DNA of 64,000 nt, from NCBI GenBank assembly GCA_037447655.1, contig JBBHKE010002983.1, positions 126,001 to 190,000 of the forward strand. The letters are read 5' to 3'. A program made the translations under genes and the position numbers. This DNA is from Zygnema cylindricum (lineage: Eukaryota; Streptophyta; Zygnematophyceae; Zygnematales; Zygnemataceae). This document shows positions 1-12,435 of the stretch, piece after piece. Position 1 is the first letter of the stretch. Every line of letters begins with the position of its first letter. The notes below the pieces were generated by a model, which was not told where the DNA came from, made no database searches, and saw nothing but the letters and a program-made list of their open reading frames with translations.

Positions 1-559
1 AGTAACGGCCAATTACAAAGTTGGTGGACGGCCAAGTTAACCACAAAAGGAATATTTCGTACTAAGGAATCTGAAACGAAAAGAATCAAAAATCTACAAT
101 AAATAATGTAAAGGTACACTTGAATGTACACGTGAAAAGTTGCGACGGACGTAATCAACGAAAATAACGTTCCACTAAGCTAAGAGACAAAATGATTACA
201 ATTATTACAAAATACGTTCGGCTACTAAAAGGGTACCGTACGCAAACAACAAAGTTACATGAACCGACACAAAGGGACGTGAAACGACAGTACCATGCTA
301 AAAATAGCGTACGCACAATTATATATTCAAAAAGTACGGTTCACGAATTATATAACTGAAATTGTATTCAACATTTGCGTTGGCTTAGGTCTTGGTAACA
401 AATCTCTGTAACTTCTTATTGTCGTTACTAGTAGGTGTTTATTTTTTAGGGGGAGGCAAAGACAGGGAGGGGAGAGAAGGGAAATTACTGTACCATACAA
501 TTAAATTGACTTAAATTTATTTTTTTGGAGTGTATATTCAAGTTTATGGGCTTAAGGTA

Positions 560-775
560 CACCACCAATCGCTATTTGCGTCGATAACGCTAATTTGTTG
601 CCCCCAATTTTTGACCCAAATTCTCAAATAGAATTATTAATCCTATTTTAAATTTTGAGTAATTTATAATTAGAGTAAATGATTTATCCTAAAATTTTGA
701 AGTTCCCAATTAGCGTTAATAACGCTATTTTTTTTTACGCTATTTATTTCTTGATGCTAATAGCAATTGGCGGTG
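560..775. mobile_element. TA-flanked MITE, CACC...GGTG termini
   Basis: 216-bp element with inverted termini: the left end begins CACCACCAATCGCTATT and the reversed right end begins CACCGCCAATTGCTATTAGC. TA lies on both sides. The interior is AT-rich and non-coding, with repeated 'AACGCTAAT' style motifs. TA duplication and terminus type match the other CACCGCC elements in this window (26185, 35935, 47119), so I place it in a Tc1/mariner-pogo-like non-autonomous family. Confidence 0.75.
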
Positions 776-1406
776 TAGTGATTTGAATATTGGGCAAGAG
801 AACATGGACCGTTGAGTTGTAGGTTAGTGACTGTAAACAACTTATTTTTGTCATCCTGGTGTACTCCGTGTTGTTCTTTTTAATGAGGTATAATTGTTTG
901 TTGAATCTTGCTTTAGGCATGCTTCTTAAGCTAAACTTCCCATTCCTATCAGACCGATCCAGTCGCGATATTTATGGGTTTAACGTCATAAAATATTGAT
1001 TAATTTTCTATTTGAAAGAATGGACTACCAGCTCACGTCTCCTTGCACCAAAATATTGTTACATATTTTAATTTTGAAGTTAGTTCAAAAGTAGGCGTCT
1101 TTATGGTAGGCCTTTGGTAGGTGCACGAAACTTGCGCACAAAACTAGCGTAGAGTAGGCATACTGTATGTGTGTGCGTTGTGCACACTGTTGTACGAGCA
1201 TACGAATCTGACGTATGATCATAGTACAGCGCACGCCGCCAGACGGATTTTTTTAGCGAACTGACACGGCGTAGGATGACATTCCGCGGGAAAGAAAACC
1301 TGGAAACCGCCAAAGTGTTTTTGCAACCACCAACGGGTAGGTTTTGGTAATATTTTTGGCAGTGTGGAATATATATTTTTTATTGTCCCATACTGCCTGG
1401 TTGGTC

Positions 1407-1492
1407 AATTTGAGGCCTTATTTAGTGTGGCCTTCAAAATTGCAGACGCAATTTGAGGCCTTATTTAGTGTGGCCTTGAAAATTGCAGACGC
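1407..1492. repeat. 43-bp direct duplication
   Basis: Two adjacent copies (1407-1449 and 1450-1492) of a unit beginning AATTTGAGGCC. They differ at about one position (CTTCAAAA versus CTTGAAAA), suggesting a recent slippage or unequal-exchange event. No coding role is apparent. Confidence 0.8.
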
Positions 1493-1879
1493 TAATATGA
1501 CAGATAGTCCTATCGTAAATTGTGTTATGGGCTTTTCATGTGATCTTCTTAGATCGCTACTTTGATCAGCGACCGTCCGATCGTCCGAATCTGACGGTTT
1601 AAACAAGAATACCTCAAAACTCACAGAAAAAAAAAACTGTCCGAATGTTTTTCAAAATTTAGACATGACGTTTAATTCTCTATCGATCGATGTGCAACTC
1701 ATCCCTGTTACTATTTTTTTTTCATTTTGCGACCAATACAATATGGGTCTTAAGGTCATATTGTATGTTTTACATACAATAGGCATATTGTATGGGCCTA
1801 CTTTCACCTACTTTTGAAGTTTGAACTAAGAGTTCCTTACAATAACGGGCTGTGTAGTCTCCGCCGTAGGAAACAGTCG

Positions 1880-2006
1880 ATATTATCGGCTACTTATCGG
1901 CGATAAGACCGATGTCGATATATCGTACCAATATATCGATTATCGGATACCCGAAAAAAGGCCCATATCGGTTATCGGCAAATCCTTACCGATACACAAC
2001 ACTACC
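1880..2006 (-). mobile_element. Orphan hAT-type terminus (TAGTGTTGTGTATCGG)
   Basis: The reverse complement begins TAGTGTTGTGTATCGG and continues with ATCGG/CCGAT-rich sequence nearly the same as the first ~120 bp of the complete hAT element at 36526. I found no partner terminus nearby, so this looks like a truncated or solo end. It shows that this hAT family exists in more than one copy. Confidence 0.6.
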
Positions 2007-2938
2007 AAAAACGATCTTATTTAATCTACAATTTTGGTCGATACCTAAAACTGAAATATGTAGCGTACGATAAAGTACAATGAGATTCTTGCTCTAAATT
2101 TTATTTCAGACTATTATTTCGTATGCCCATAAAGTTGTATGAAAATCAGTCCCTAACTTTTTCCGCTGGATTAGTGCAGTTTCCTGTCCTTTCTAAACTA
2201 CTGTAATACTGCCGCCGATTGTCCACTCAAATTATTTGTTGCATCTACAGTCACCAATTTACAACTTTCACAAAAGGTTTCTTCTTGATAAACATTTGAA
2301 TCGGACTGGAAGCTGAACCCCCTGGTCGCTTAAATTTGAACCTGCGTTTCATTCCTGAACAAGTGATTTTGATTGGGTTATTTGAATTCAAAATTTGAAA
2401 CAATAATTCAAAAATGTGTCCAGCCAGGCTCAAACTGACACGGCCAAGCGGCGGGGAAAACTGCCGGAACCGCCGGTAGCTTTGTAAGTGCAAGAATTCT
2501 GGCTCCTACGTGAATTTTGAAATTAGCCGTGCAGATTTTTTGAATTTTGAAATTTTGCAAGTCTAATGGATAGCTTTCTAATTTTGGAAATTTAAAACAT
2601 GATTTGAAGTTCTCCTGCAAAACTATTGGAGTAGAGGAAAGGGGCTCCGGAAGGCAATACAATGTCAGGAGATTGGCCACATGTGCGATCCATGGCGTTC
2701 ATTGGTCCATTGCTTGGGAAGGCTAAGGAGGGAAAGCTAGAAAAGGAAATAGTGAGAAATAGTCTGGAGAGTGTAAGAAAGTACATAAGGGAAGAAAGAC
2801 CTCGGAAAATAGACAGAAGGCAGAGAACTTTGGAGGACCGAAAACGAGAATCAAAGGACAGAAAGGGAGAAGGATAAGAGAAGGAGAAGGGTCAGAAGGA
2901 CAACAGAAAAGGAGAGTTTAGAAAAGTGAGAGGCAGCC

Positions 2939-5900
2939 ATGTCTCCTCACCTTTCCCTTTCTGCAACTTGGCATCTCCTTACTCTCATAATAATGTGTAC
3001 CTTGCCTCATACTATCCTATCCTTTCCCTCCAACGTCACGAGGCGGTCCCTTACATCCTCTGTACCCCCTTGGATCAGCTCCTCCACCCTCATTGGCAAA
3101 GTTCCCAGTGATGAGCCTGTCCACGTGGCACTTCATTTCACTTGGCGTAATATGGAGGGACTGGAAGCTTATGCCAGACAAGTGTCAACTCCAGGCAGCC
3201 CTCTGTACGGAAAGTATTTGACATCAGCAGACATCCTGTCACGTCACGCCCCTCTGGAAGCTAATGTATTGGCAGTACGAAATTGGCTGACGTCACATGG
3301 ATTTCGAGTATTACATGTGCCACGTAGCAGAAAGCACATTGTGGCAGAATGTACGGCGAACCAAGCAGAAGCAGCATTTGAAACAACGCTGGGCTTCTAC
3401 AAGGTGAGTCGTACATTTTTAAGCAGTGTTGTACTGTTGCTGCGTAATTTTTCAACAATTTCCGTATGATTTCTGTGTGGTTGAATGGTGAATCAAGCAG
3501 ACGAAGCATTTGAAATACGGATCAGCTTATAAAAGGTAAGCCGTATATATTCTTGAAATGCTGTGTCCTTGCTGTGTGATTATTGCACAATCTCCTTAAA
3601 ATCCTTGTGTGGTAGAAGTATTCTGCTGTCCACTTGCTGTACGCTTTGTATGAAGTAACCCTGTTCTTTGTTGTGAGATTCCTGCAGTTCTTTCTTTAGG
3701 TCCTGTGTCATGGCTACGGGTGCTAGCAAATTGTTGTATTATTTTGGTGAGCATGTGTAATTGGTGTTCATTTGTTAAAGTAGTGCTCAGTGAAATTGGC
3801 AATGTTCCTGCTCGGCCCCTGCCAGATAAAAGGAGTAACATTTTTTCAGTAATTCGATAGTAGTATGAGCGTAAGATCAACTGTCTTACTTTGCATAAAT
3901 TCAGCCAAGACTAATCATTACTTTTCAAAACAGCGACGATTTTACGCATGGCATGGAAATTTTGAGTAGTAGAAATTTCAAGCAGATACAAGAAACTAGC
4001 CGCACAAACTTATGGTCTTGGTTTGGAGCATCTGGCATCTTGTTTGTACTAAAAGGCCAAGCCTAGAACAAGCTTGGCTTTGTTTGTACCAAAATTTTTA
4101 ATTGTTCGTTATTACACACTCTACCGCTTGGTAGTTCAAGCATGACCAAAATTGTACCATGTGCAATAGGGATTGACATCCTTCTGATCTCCTTGGTGGT
4201 GTTTTTCAGTATGCTCAATCTTTTTAAGCATTTACTTTGCTTCTTTATTTTCATGCATTAAATCTCATAATCCGACTTTTGAGCTAACTTTGCAATGCCT
4301 AGGATACTTACGGATTTTTTCCATTTTGTTAGAAAGCTGATGGTAATAGCAGACTGCTTCTCGCAATATTTTCTTAATCATCATGAAAACTGGCTTCTAC
4401 CATGGAACGTTTGACATATTATCGATTAGGGCCAGCTATTGACAAAAATCTCACATAATTTTTTTGTATTTCAGCTTTTGTTGTGGTTTAAGTTTCACTA
4501 CCCAGCTCCCTTTCACGCTGCTTTGGAAGCTTGTCACGTTGTGTACCAAATTTTCGAACTTCATAACATCTGATGGTTTTTTGCAATATGCTTATATATA
4601 TATACACACACATATCATTTGTGATATATTGCCTATTTTGTACTGTCATTGTTGGATTTGTAGTTTTTACTGCAATTCATTTTTCTTGCTACCAGCCAAA
4701 CCCATGAGGTTACAACTTTATGCAGCTACAGCCTTTCTGATTTTTCTGTGTAATTTTACAATTAATAAACCAAGTTTTGCAATATTTTTGCATTTCAGCT
4801 GGCATGAAAAGCATTTTAATTCTTTCGTACCTGGTGTTAACCTTGAAAGGAATCAGACATTCACCTTCACCTTTTTTTTTTTTTTTTTTTTCATTTTGTG
4901 CTAAATTTAGTTCCAAGGACACACCCTCCGAGCACCTTCTAGTGCGCCATCCATTCCTCTCTCGTTGGCCGAACACGGCGTTACTCATATTGTCGGATTA
5001 GACCAAGGATGGAGGTTGAAGAAACGCCATTCGAAGAAATCTTTGCTGAAAGGGTTCAAAAAGGGTACTTCTGGAAAGAATTCAACTCTTTGCTATTTTA
5101 AGCTTGTTGAAGAAGGGAATTCGACAGCACCACAATGTGGATATAGAGCCAGTCAGGTGAGGTGACTACAGATTTGAATTGTTCACGATTGAGTGTGGTA
5201 CTGTGGGAACATAGACAAAAATGCATATAACTGGGTTGTAAGTTATTTTTCAACATGGATTCTGGCATCCGCTTTTAAACTTTTCAAGCACAGTCGATAG
5301 CACTTTTTATTTGGTGTTCCATTGGCAAGGATGCCAATAAGTATGGACATAAGTCTACAGATGAGCTCCAGAGATTATCCGTTGCTACACCGTGTATCGC
5401 TATTCAAGTTCATGTTTTTTTCCTCGCTTAATCAGCTCTTTTTCATGCGCATGTCCCTTTTGCATTTGAAGACAGTCGATCGGAAGGTAAGGACCTTACC
5501 CTTCCATTGCGACCGCCGGATCTATGTACTGGCAATTGTGCACAAATACAATTGAGTTTAAAGGCCGGAAAAAACATTAATGCTATTTGTGAAACATTGT
5601 ACTATTATAATCGCTTTTAGAACTTTGCGTGTACTAATTTTTTCTTGCTCTCGACTTTATTGCCTCTGTCAGCAGGATCACCTAGAATAAAAATTTCACC
5701 TTAAAAATTGATATTATCAACTAGTCATGGGATAAAAAGCGTTGACCAGAAGAACGGGAGATCAAATTTCACACATTAGCAGAGGAGACCAAACATCTGA
5801 AAGGAACGAGTGAACAGGAAAATGACCATAGAGCTTAGAGAACATCAAGACTCAAGGAATAAACTGTAGACATGAAAATTATGATATTATTATCAGCTTA

Positions 5901-8310
5901 TTCTTATGTTTCCATGTTGCTTTTGTTTCCACAGCTTCGAAAAGCCTACGGGGTACCGTCTCGGTTGACTGGGGCTGGCCAGTCAGTTGCTATTGTAACT
6001 GCATTTTCCTCTCCCTTCATGCAAAATGATCTTAACATTTGGGCACGCCAAGTCGGAGTTAATTCCACCCTTTTCACTAAGTTGTCTCCTGAATACACAT
6101 ATTCCTATCAAGAAGCCCTTTTGAACCCAGCGCCCGACTATGAGCCTGGCTGGCAAGGAGAAGAGGCGTTGGACATTGAGGTATGTCGTCGATCCATTCA
6201 GTGTGTTAAATATCCAGTCATCCACAATCTTTTTTATTTTGAAGATTAAATCATATTAGACATCCATTTTGTGCTGTTTTAAGGAGCTGGTCGTGATATG
6301 AGCCATAATTTGAAGTTTTCAAACCAGCACGCAGTTTGTGCGCTTTTCTTGTAAATATGTTTTAACATATGATTTTCTTAATCTGGTATAATGCTTGACG
6401 GTGGTACTAATAACCGTTCCACGAATGAAGCCTTGATTGCAAAATCCAGTGTACAAGGTAATTAGTCTTCGCCTGCAAGTAGGGATTCTGAAACCGTCAA
6501 TTCACTGCCACCTAGCCCTAAGATTAATGCCTCCAGCCAGTGTAACTACTTCTGAATAAGACACTTTCTTTGCTTTACCAGACTGTTCACGGTATAGCTC
6601 CAAAGGCGTCTGTGTTCCATGTCAGTTCTGCGTCGAGCAGTGATGTGGATTTAATAGCTGCGGTGACTGCTGTCCTCGATTATGGCATTGCCTCAATCAT
6701 CAGTAACTCTTATGGCGAAGCTCTCCCTCCTACCTCTGTTCAGTCAGCATCTGAGACGATAAGTCAAAACCAGGTGGGTAGCTTGAATGCCTTTTTTGTA
6801 AATTTGTGTACAAATTTACACTATGAATTAAAGATATGTCCATTATACAAATATACAAACATGTTTTGCACAGTTGCTATCAGTATTAGCTGAAAATTCA
6901 GTCAGGATTAGTTTCTTGCATGAAAGTTCTCAAATTACGGATCCTGGGGTCAGAATACTGGTCCGAAATTCATTTGTGCAATTCTTAGTGTGTTTACCGT
7001 CTCCTTTCGATCGTTAAATGTCAATTCAAGTTTCATCGTACAACGTTTGAATAATTTTTGATGTCCAGTGTATAGAACCTGATGCAATTTCAGATCCAGG
7101 GCCAATGTCCTCTGTCATGTGTCCCATATTTTCTCTCCAGCAATATCCTCATTTTTCACTGCTGAAGGCTCCCAAACCCTGTCCTTCAAATTTTCAATTC
7201 CGCACTCTGACTTGTGATGTTGATACCCTCATAATTCTCCAGCCATGGACAGACGTCCTTATCCAAGCAGCTGTCCAAGGAGTGGGAGTATATTTCTCGA
7301 GTGGAGACGACGGTGACGAGTCCAAAACGTCCCTTTATGGTGGAAAGGCGACTACTGAGTACCCGTCATCAGATCCATGGGCAATTGCCGTTGGCGGTAC
7401 TTCTATCGGGATTACCAAAAGTGGAACCCGAAGTTTTGAGGTTTACTGGGGAAGACTCCGGTATAATGCCACAGGCAAATTTTTTGATTCAGGGGGCGGA
7501 GGAGGAATCTCACAGGTGTATCCTCTCCCTTTTTATCAAAAATCAGGCTCAGCAAAGCAATTTCTTGATAAGCATGGGAACGGCAAAATCGGCCGCGTGG
7601 TTCCTGACTTCAGCGGAAATGCCGATCCAACAACAGGGTCTCTCCTTCTCCCTCTTGCTCCATTCAGAATTAAGTTCTGTTAAGCATGATAGCCGGGACC
7701 CTTAGAATTTTTTTCAGTTTAGTTGCATCTTGATGTCTGACTTTTGCTTTCTCTCTCTCTTTGTTTGTATTTATTCACTGTTGTAAGTTTTTGGGTTAGC
7801 TATGGTGGCTTAAGCTGTTCAACTACCATTGATGTTACGCAAATATGCATGTTCAAAAATTTGTCAACTTAGGGAAGTCATCTCTGTTTTTTCAGGTACT
7901 TCACCGGGTACTCAACGATAAAATTGGAGTACGGCTCTAGTGACTACAACAGTGAAAAGTATTTGCAACCTGTCTACGATAACTACGTTTTTGGTGGAAC
8001 AAGTCTTTCCTGTCCCATGATAGCTGCTTTTGTTGCACTTACACAAGAGATGACAGGTCGACGATTTGGTTTTATCAATCCCCTTTTGTATACGCTCCCT
8101 TCTTCAGCATTTATTGATGTCGTCTCCCCAGAAGTACCTATTCGTGTTTTGAAATCTGGTGACATACTGCAATTTGGTGAAACTCTCAGTTTAACATCAT
8201 CTCCGGGATACGATGATTCCACTGGTCTCGGGGTCCCAAGTCCTCTCTTTTGGTCAAAGAAGTTTTGGAGATCGGTGCCGAAGGCATCTGTGACAAAAAA
8301 CGGTAAATGA
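2939..8310 (+). CDS. Sedolisin-family (S53) serine-carboxyl peptidase, TPP1-like, six exons
   Basis: Secreted or vacuolar acid endopeptidase/tripeptidyl-peptidase family. Exons by splice sites and homology: 2939-3403, 4911-5156, 5935-6180, 6582-6773, 7243-7637, 7896-8310; introns are GT-AG, phase 0 except the last (phase 2). The predicted product is 652 aa and ends at TGA. Residues 1-28 look like a signal peptide. Residues ~50-235 form the pro-kumamolisin activation domain. The catalytic domain has the Glu/Asp pair in EEALD (E313, D317), the oxyanion Asp in SSGDDG (D405), nucleophile Ser in GGTSLSCP (S551), plus family motifs AVGGTS, GGGGGIS and NADPTTG. Late acidic residues in IDVVS and GYDDSTGLG fit the calcium site. 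All catalytic residues are present and the frame is unbroken. The substrate is unknown. Exon 2 lies behind a long poly-T tract, a credible acceptor. Confidence 0.9.
5388..5599. mobile_element. Fold-back MITE in sedolisin intron 2
   Basis: 212-bp element bounded by TA. The left end reads CACCGTGTATCGCTATT and the reversed right end reads CAATGTTTCACAAATAGC. It is weakly self-complementary and carries a GGCCGG motif near one end. The same family occurs in the PEX1 intron (15048-15264). It lies wholly inside the intron between exons 2 and 3 and does not touch splice sites. Confidence 0.55.
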
Positions 8311-9781
8311 CTTCACGTTGTTGCTGAGGATTTGACGGGAAAGTTTATATTAGGAACTTTGTAGAAAATGGGAGAAGTCTGCGTGAGATAGTTTGTCACT
8401 ATTTAAAGTGTGTTGGGATAGGTGCAGGTCATTCGGCAACAACTAAGTGGTTGGGGTTTGGAATTAATAATTGACAGTCTGTAAGAAAGTAGTTGGTCAC
8501 ATTCATTTTTATATCATTATTGTGAAATTGCAATACGATTTTGAAAGAAAACGGAGATTCTTAAGATGGTATAAGGAAACAGTTCGAATAGGATATTGAA
8601 TTGAATAGAGAATAGGAGGAGGGCTTGAATGATATAGAGCGATACAGTTGGAAGGGACATGCAGAAATGATTGTTCATTGAGAAACTAATCGAAACGGAG
8701 AATCCGAGATTTGTTACTGAAAGAGATTTTAATAATGTGTCCATTTTGTCTTGGAACCAGTAGAATTTTCCAACCCGACACAATATTGAACTTGGTGTAA
8801 TTTCAATATAGCGATATGTGATACAGAATGCCAAAATAGTACATCTTAGGGCCAATGCAAGGTACAGTGAAAAAAACCACATCTCTAACACTAAACAGTG
8901 AAAACTGTTAGCTCAAACATGGCGACATCATCAATCATTTCAAACTGAATGCTGCAAAGTTGCATGAGCTTGGCATTTCCGAATACCACCACAGCAAGTT
9001 GTCTGGTAGCACAATGAACCTTGTTACTGGATTCGGTGAATGTCTATAATATGTGGATAATATTGTCCAGGTATTGTATTGGTGACTTGTTGAGAATGCT
9101 CTTAATGGAGAATGTATTCTTTTTATCACACAACATAGTATTTAGGTGTGAGGAAGCTTCATGCGTATGTTGCCTATTTGGTTAGCCTCGAAGTGGGTGG
9201 TTTACTTACGCCCATATATGTCTCCAAGGGTGTGAATTTAAGACCTCAACAAAACAATTAGAAAAACTCTGTGCAAAAGTAAGCACATTAATGAAGCGAA
9301 GGGAGGACACCCTTCACCACTGAAGCAATTTGGTTTATTATTTGGACAGCAGAAAGAAGAAAAAGGTATCCACACCATATTCAATGTCCTTTCTCGTTCC
9401 TCCCGTTTCTCTGTAGGAGTTAGGGTTGATACAAACGGGAGAACAGGTTGTTGATTGCGACATTCTTGGAGCCCTCCAAGCCTATCCTTGGTAAATCCAC
9501 CCTTCCCATATTGGCAGTCACTTGCAATGGTTCCTCAATAACCATCCTTACGACCTGTACTAGATTCTATGCACATATACAACTGCTGTAAATTTTCGTT
9601 GTTGGCAGTACGGAGAGATGTACTTTCACCTTTCCTTGTTATTTGGCACATTGCATCATGTTGTTTGTTGCTCCACATATCCATATGTGTTTTATTGTTG
9701 CCAAGTACCGATGCATTGTCTGTTGAGGATCGGCGATATTCTACATATCGCATGGGCGCCAAAGTGAAAACTTTGGTTAAA

Positions 9782-9853
9782 TGGCCAAGCGGGGAACGAA
9801 CCCGAGACCTTGTGTTAGGCATACAAAAGCTCTACCAACTGAGCTACCCGGCC
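9782..9853 (-). tRNA. Degenerate tRNA-like sequence (pseudo-tRNA or SINE head)
   Basis: Read on the minus strand, it starts GGCCGGG and ends CTTGGCC plus A, giving a 7-bp acceptor stem with two G-U pairs. The D arm AGCTCAGTTGGTAGAGC is perfect. The anticodon loop ATGCCTA would give GCC (Gly), with one mismatch in its stem. The T arm is damaged: the loop has 6 nt and lacks A58, and the stem has a C-C mismatch. No CCA or oligo-T terminator pattern stands out. It is more likely a tRNA pseudogene or tRNA-derived repeat than a working tRNA. Confidence 0.4.
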
Positions 9854-10459
9854 AATTGTGCATGCAAGCGCCTGAAACCGAATTTACTGCAATAAACGGC
9901 GCACTGGCGGACCAGCATTTACTGCGATACACACGTGTGGAGTCCGAAGTGGACATTCCTCCAACATTGTCTACCATGAAGAGGTTGGCAGAAAAGGCTA
10001 TGGCTGCAAGATTGTCGCAATCAGCGACCTGTTCTCCCATTGCACCAACCCTAACTCCTACATTGCACCAACCCTAACTCCTACAGAAAGGAGCGGGAGA
10101 TAGAATATTATACGGTCTTGGAAAATTTCGCGGTATGATTTGTATATTGACATACCACGTCTGTCCACAGTCCACACTTACCCACTCCTCAAACCGGTCT
10201 GTCAAACATAGTCTAAAGTCTAAACGACCTTTTTGTCGGCAAAGCCACCGGCTAGAATGCAACTATGTTTTCAGCGGGCACACAGAACCATGACGTCATT
10301 TTGTTTTACAGGATGTCGACATTCTGACGTCACCACGCGGGGAACTCAGGAGAGTTGTTCAGAGTCTACCGTATGGAAAAGTGCAGACATTTCGTACTTG
10401 GCAGCACAAAATTACTGTAACATAACGTGCGTAAATAACTACTAAATTCCTAGATTGTG

Positions 10460-10670
10460 CACCTTGTATCGCTATGCGCGGTAAAGTGGTTTTCGGCCTT
10501 TAATCTCACCTTTCCCGTGCACACTCGTCAGAAGATTAATCCGACGGTTGCGATGTAATAGCAAGGTCTTACCTTTCGATTGGCGTATTCGAAATGAAAT
10601 TGGAGATGCCTGCACCGAGAAAAGTCGATTTAAATCGCAAAAAACATCAGCGCTATTTATAGTGCGGCGT
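10460..10670. mobile_element. Degenerate fold-back MITE
   Basis: The left side CACCTTGTATCGCTATGCGC and the reversed right side CGCCGCACTATAAATAGCGC are imperfect inverted ends. The interior includes TTTTCGGCC and a GTGCAC-type core, as in the elements at 5388 and 15048. TA follows the right end; the left flank is TG. This is an old copy of the same family. Confidence 0.4.
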
Positions 10671-11297
10671 ATACTAAATTAATTTCGATTCAATTTGATT
10701 TCACGCGGGCGCACGGAATTTTTGGTATGGAAAATCGTCGTTCTCCTGCACACTTCTACAGCACGTGCGGCACGTGCGGGCTCCTTCATTTCCGCAAGTT
10801 CTAAACGTAGGTTCAAGGAAGCAGAAGTGCCTTTTCGCATACTGCAAGACAGACCTCGCCATGAATGGTGCAGCTAGTCATTCTTTGCCACGTGGCAGCA
10901 TTTGCCGCCGCTGTCACCTTTTTTCCTCTCCAGACTCGAATTCTTATTCTGCTTGTCGCTTTCACTCACGCCTGTACGTCACTCGCCGTCACGATGACCA
11001 GCTCAGGTATCTGAAATTTTGAACCATTACTATTCCTTAAAGACAAAACTAAATAAAGTAAAATACGTACGTTTCTCTGTGAATGCTCAATATAATAGTG
11101 AATAGCAACATTGTAAACATTTTTAATTAAGAGTATTTGTATCATTTAAAAGAGTAATAAGGATGACCTGTCTTTTTCTCGTTTTGTTAGTGAATTTCTT
11201 GATTCCGAAATTTTTGATGTTGTGAATTAAAACATGCTATGTCCTTTCGAAAAATTTCTAGAACCATGTTTAAACAGATTAGAACATTAGATTGTTA

Positions 11298-11414
11298 GGA
11301 GAGAAGGAGAGGGGGAGAGGGAGGGAAGGAGGGAGGGAGGGAGGGAGAGAGGGAGGGAGGGAGGGAGGGAGAGAGGGAGGGGAGGGAGGGAGAGAGGGAG
11401 GGGAGGGAGAGAGG
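11298..11414 (+). repeat. Homopurine (GGGA)n/(GA)n tract
   Basis: About 117 bp of nearly pure G and A, dominated by GGGA repeats. Any protein read from it (Glu/Arg/Gly repeats on +, Leu/Pro/Ser on -) is an artefact. The strand asymmetry could support triplex or G-quadruplex structure. Confidence 0.9.
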
Positions 11415-12186
11415 CAAGATAGATTGGCACAAAGGTATGGCTATTTACACAGGCTGTACAGGGGCTTAATTTTAACATCTCTTTTCCTACCATCACGTTA
11501 AAATATGTTAACCAAGTTAATCATGTAATAGTTACTCTAATTATGCCAAAAAAAAAATGGTTTAAGATTGGTTTGATTGAAAATTATACCGATTATCGTT
11601 ACTAGCGTTAGGAATTATTGGCGTGGGGTTTATATTAGTGTAATCGATTTTAATTTAGTTTTGGATGACGTAGCTGGCTTTGAACCGTTTAAGAATTAGC
11701 GTCAAGTAAGAAGCAGTTAGTGTCATGGACACTATTTTAGGTTCAAGGGGTAAATGTAGGGGCACCTATATTGTAATTAACGCTTAATAGCGATACATGG
11801 GTGTACCATTTTAGGAGCAGAAGTGGCGATCAAATATTTCTTTTGCAAAAGCCTGGCAAATTATAAGCATAAGTTATTAGAAAGTTCCCTCTCTACATTT
11901 AAGTTTCATTATGTGATATTTAACTGTATTTATTTTCCAATTACATGGAGAAGTCAATTGCTATCACAAAATAATAATTTTGCACATGTCATCTTGCATA
12001 TGCGACCCTTTTATGGGCACTCGTCATGTAACCTTTCAATATCAGAAACTTGAAAAAACCAGAAAAAAAGCCGTAAAAGAAAGAAAGACCAAGGCTATTG
12101 AAAATCAATTTAAATGCCATTATCCTTCGATGTATTTGTACGTTCTGTGTCAAGATGGTAACCAGCGGTGGCCGATTTTTTTGCAG

Positions 12187-12313
12187 ATACTACAAGCTCA
12201 AAGAGGGGAACCCTCCATACGAGTCCAAATTCTATGACTGTTGCGGTACTGAAGGTCCAACTGCACCAGGGTGCCACATGGCACCACATGTTTTGTACGA
12301 TGAATCAGGATGA
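12187..12313 (+). CDS. Candidate 3'-terminal exon, Cys/His-rich, unknown protein
   Basis: An open frame follows a textbook acceptor (long poly-T then GCAG at 12186) and reads RYYKLKEGNPPYESKFYDCC, then GTEGPTAPGCHMAPHVLYDE, ending at TGA. The CC...GC...H spacing resembles a small zinc-binding motif, but I do not recognise the family. It stops 120 bp before the PEX1 relic begins and its upstream exons are not identified. It may be the end of an unannotated gene or chance; the Cys/His pattern argues mildly for a real exon. Confidence 0.35.
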
Positions 12314-12435
12314 CTATAGAAGCTAATCGTTTTTCACATCCAGGAGTCCTCGTTAAACAAATTGGATCTTGCTCTTAATAGGCGAAGCACTGAAGTGAAT
12401 GTTGTAAATTAGCAACTTTTCTATCTCTCATATAA

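Larger units (their letters stand above)
1..2938. other. Intergenic, AT-rich, no gene seen
   Basis: I see no convincing protein-coding exon here. Short open frames have no family signature. The interval holds one complete TA-flanked MITE, a 43-bp direct duplication and an orphan hAT-type terminus, all listed separately. The last 250 bases (about 2690-2935) are strongly purine-rich and probably form the 5' leader or promoter-proximal region of the sedolisin gene that starts at 2939. Confidence 0.6.
8311..12186. other. Intergenic, no confident gene
   Basis: Nothing in this 3.9 kb shows a recognisable protein family. It contains the tRNA-like sequence at 9782, a degenerate fold-back MITE at 10460, a homopurine tract at 11298, and otherwise AT-rich sequence. 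A lysine/arginine-rich open frame around 11980-12170 could be an upstream exon of the candidate terminal exon at 12187, but I cannot support it. Confidence 0.5.

Noticed and set aside
2662-2877. 71-codon Lys/Arg/Glu-rich open frame upstream of sedolisin
   Set aside because: Low-complexity purine-rich leader sequence with no conserved motif; most likely untranslated.
11287-11501. Open frames of Leu/Pro/Ser or Glu/Arg/Gly repeats on both strands
   Set aside because: Produced by the homopurine tract; no non-repeat coding signal.
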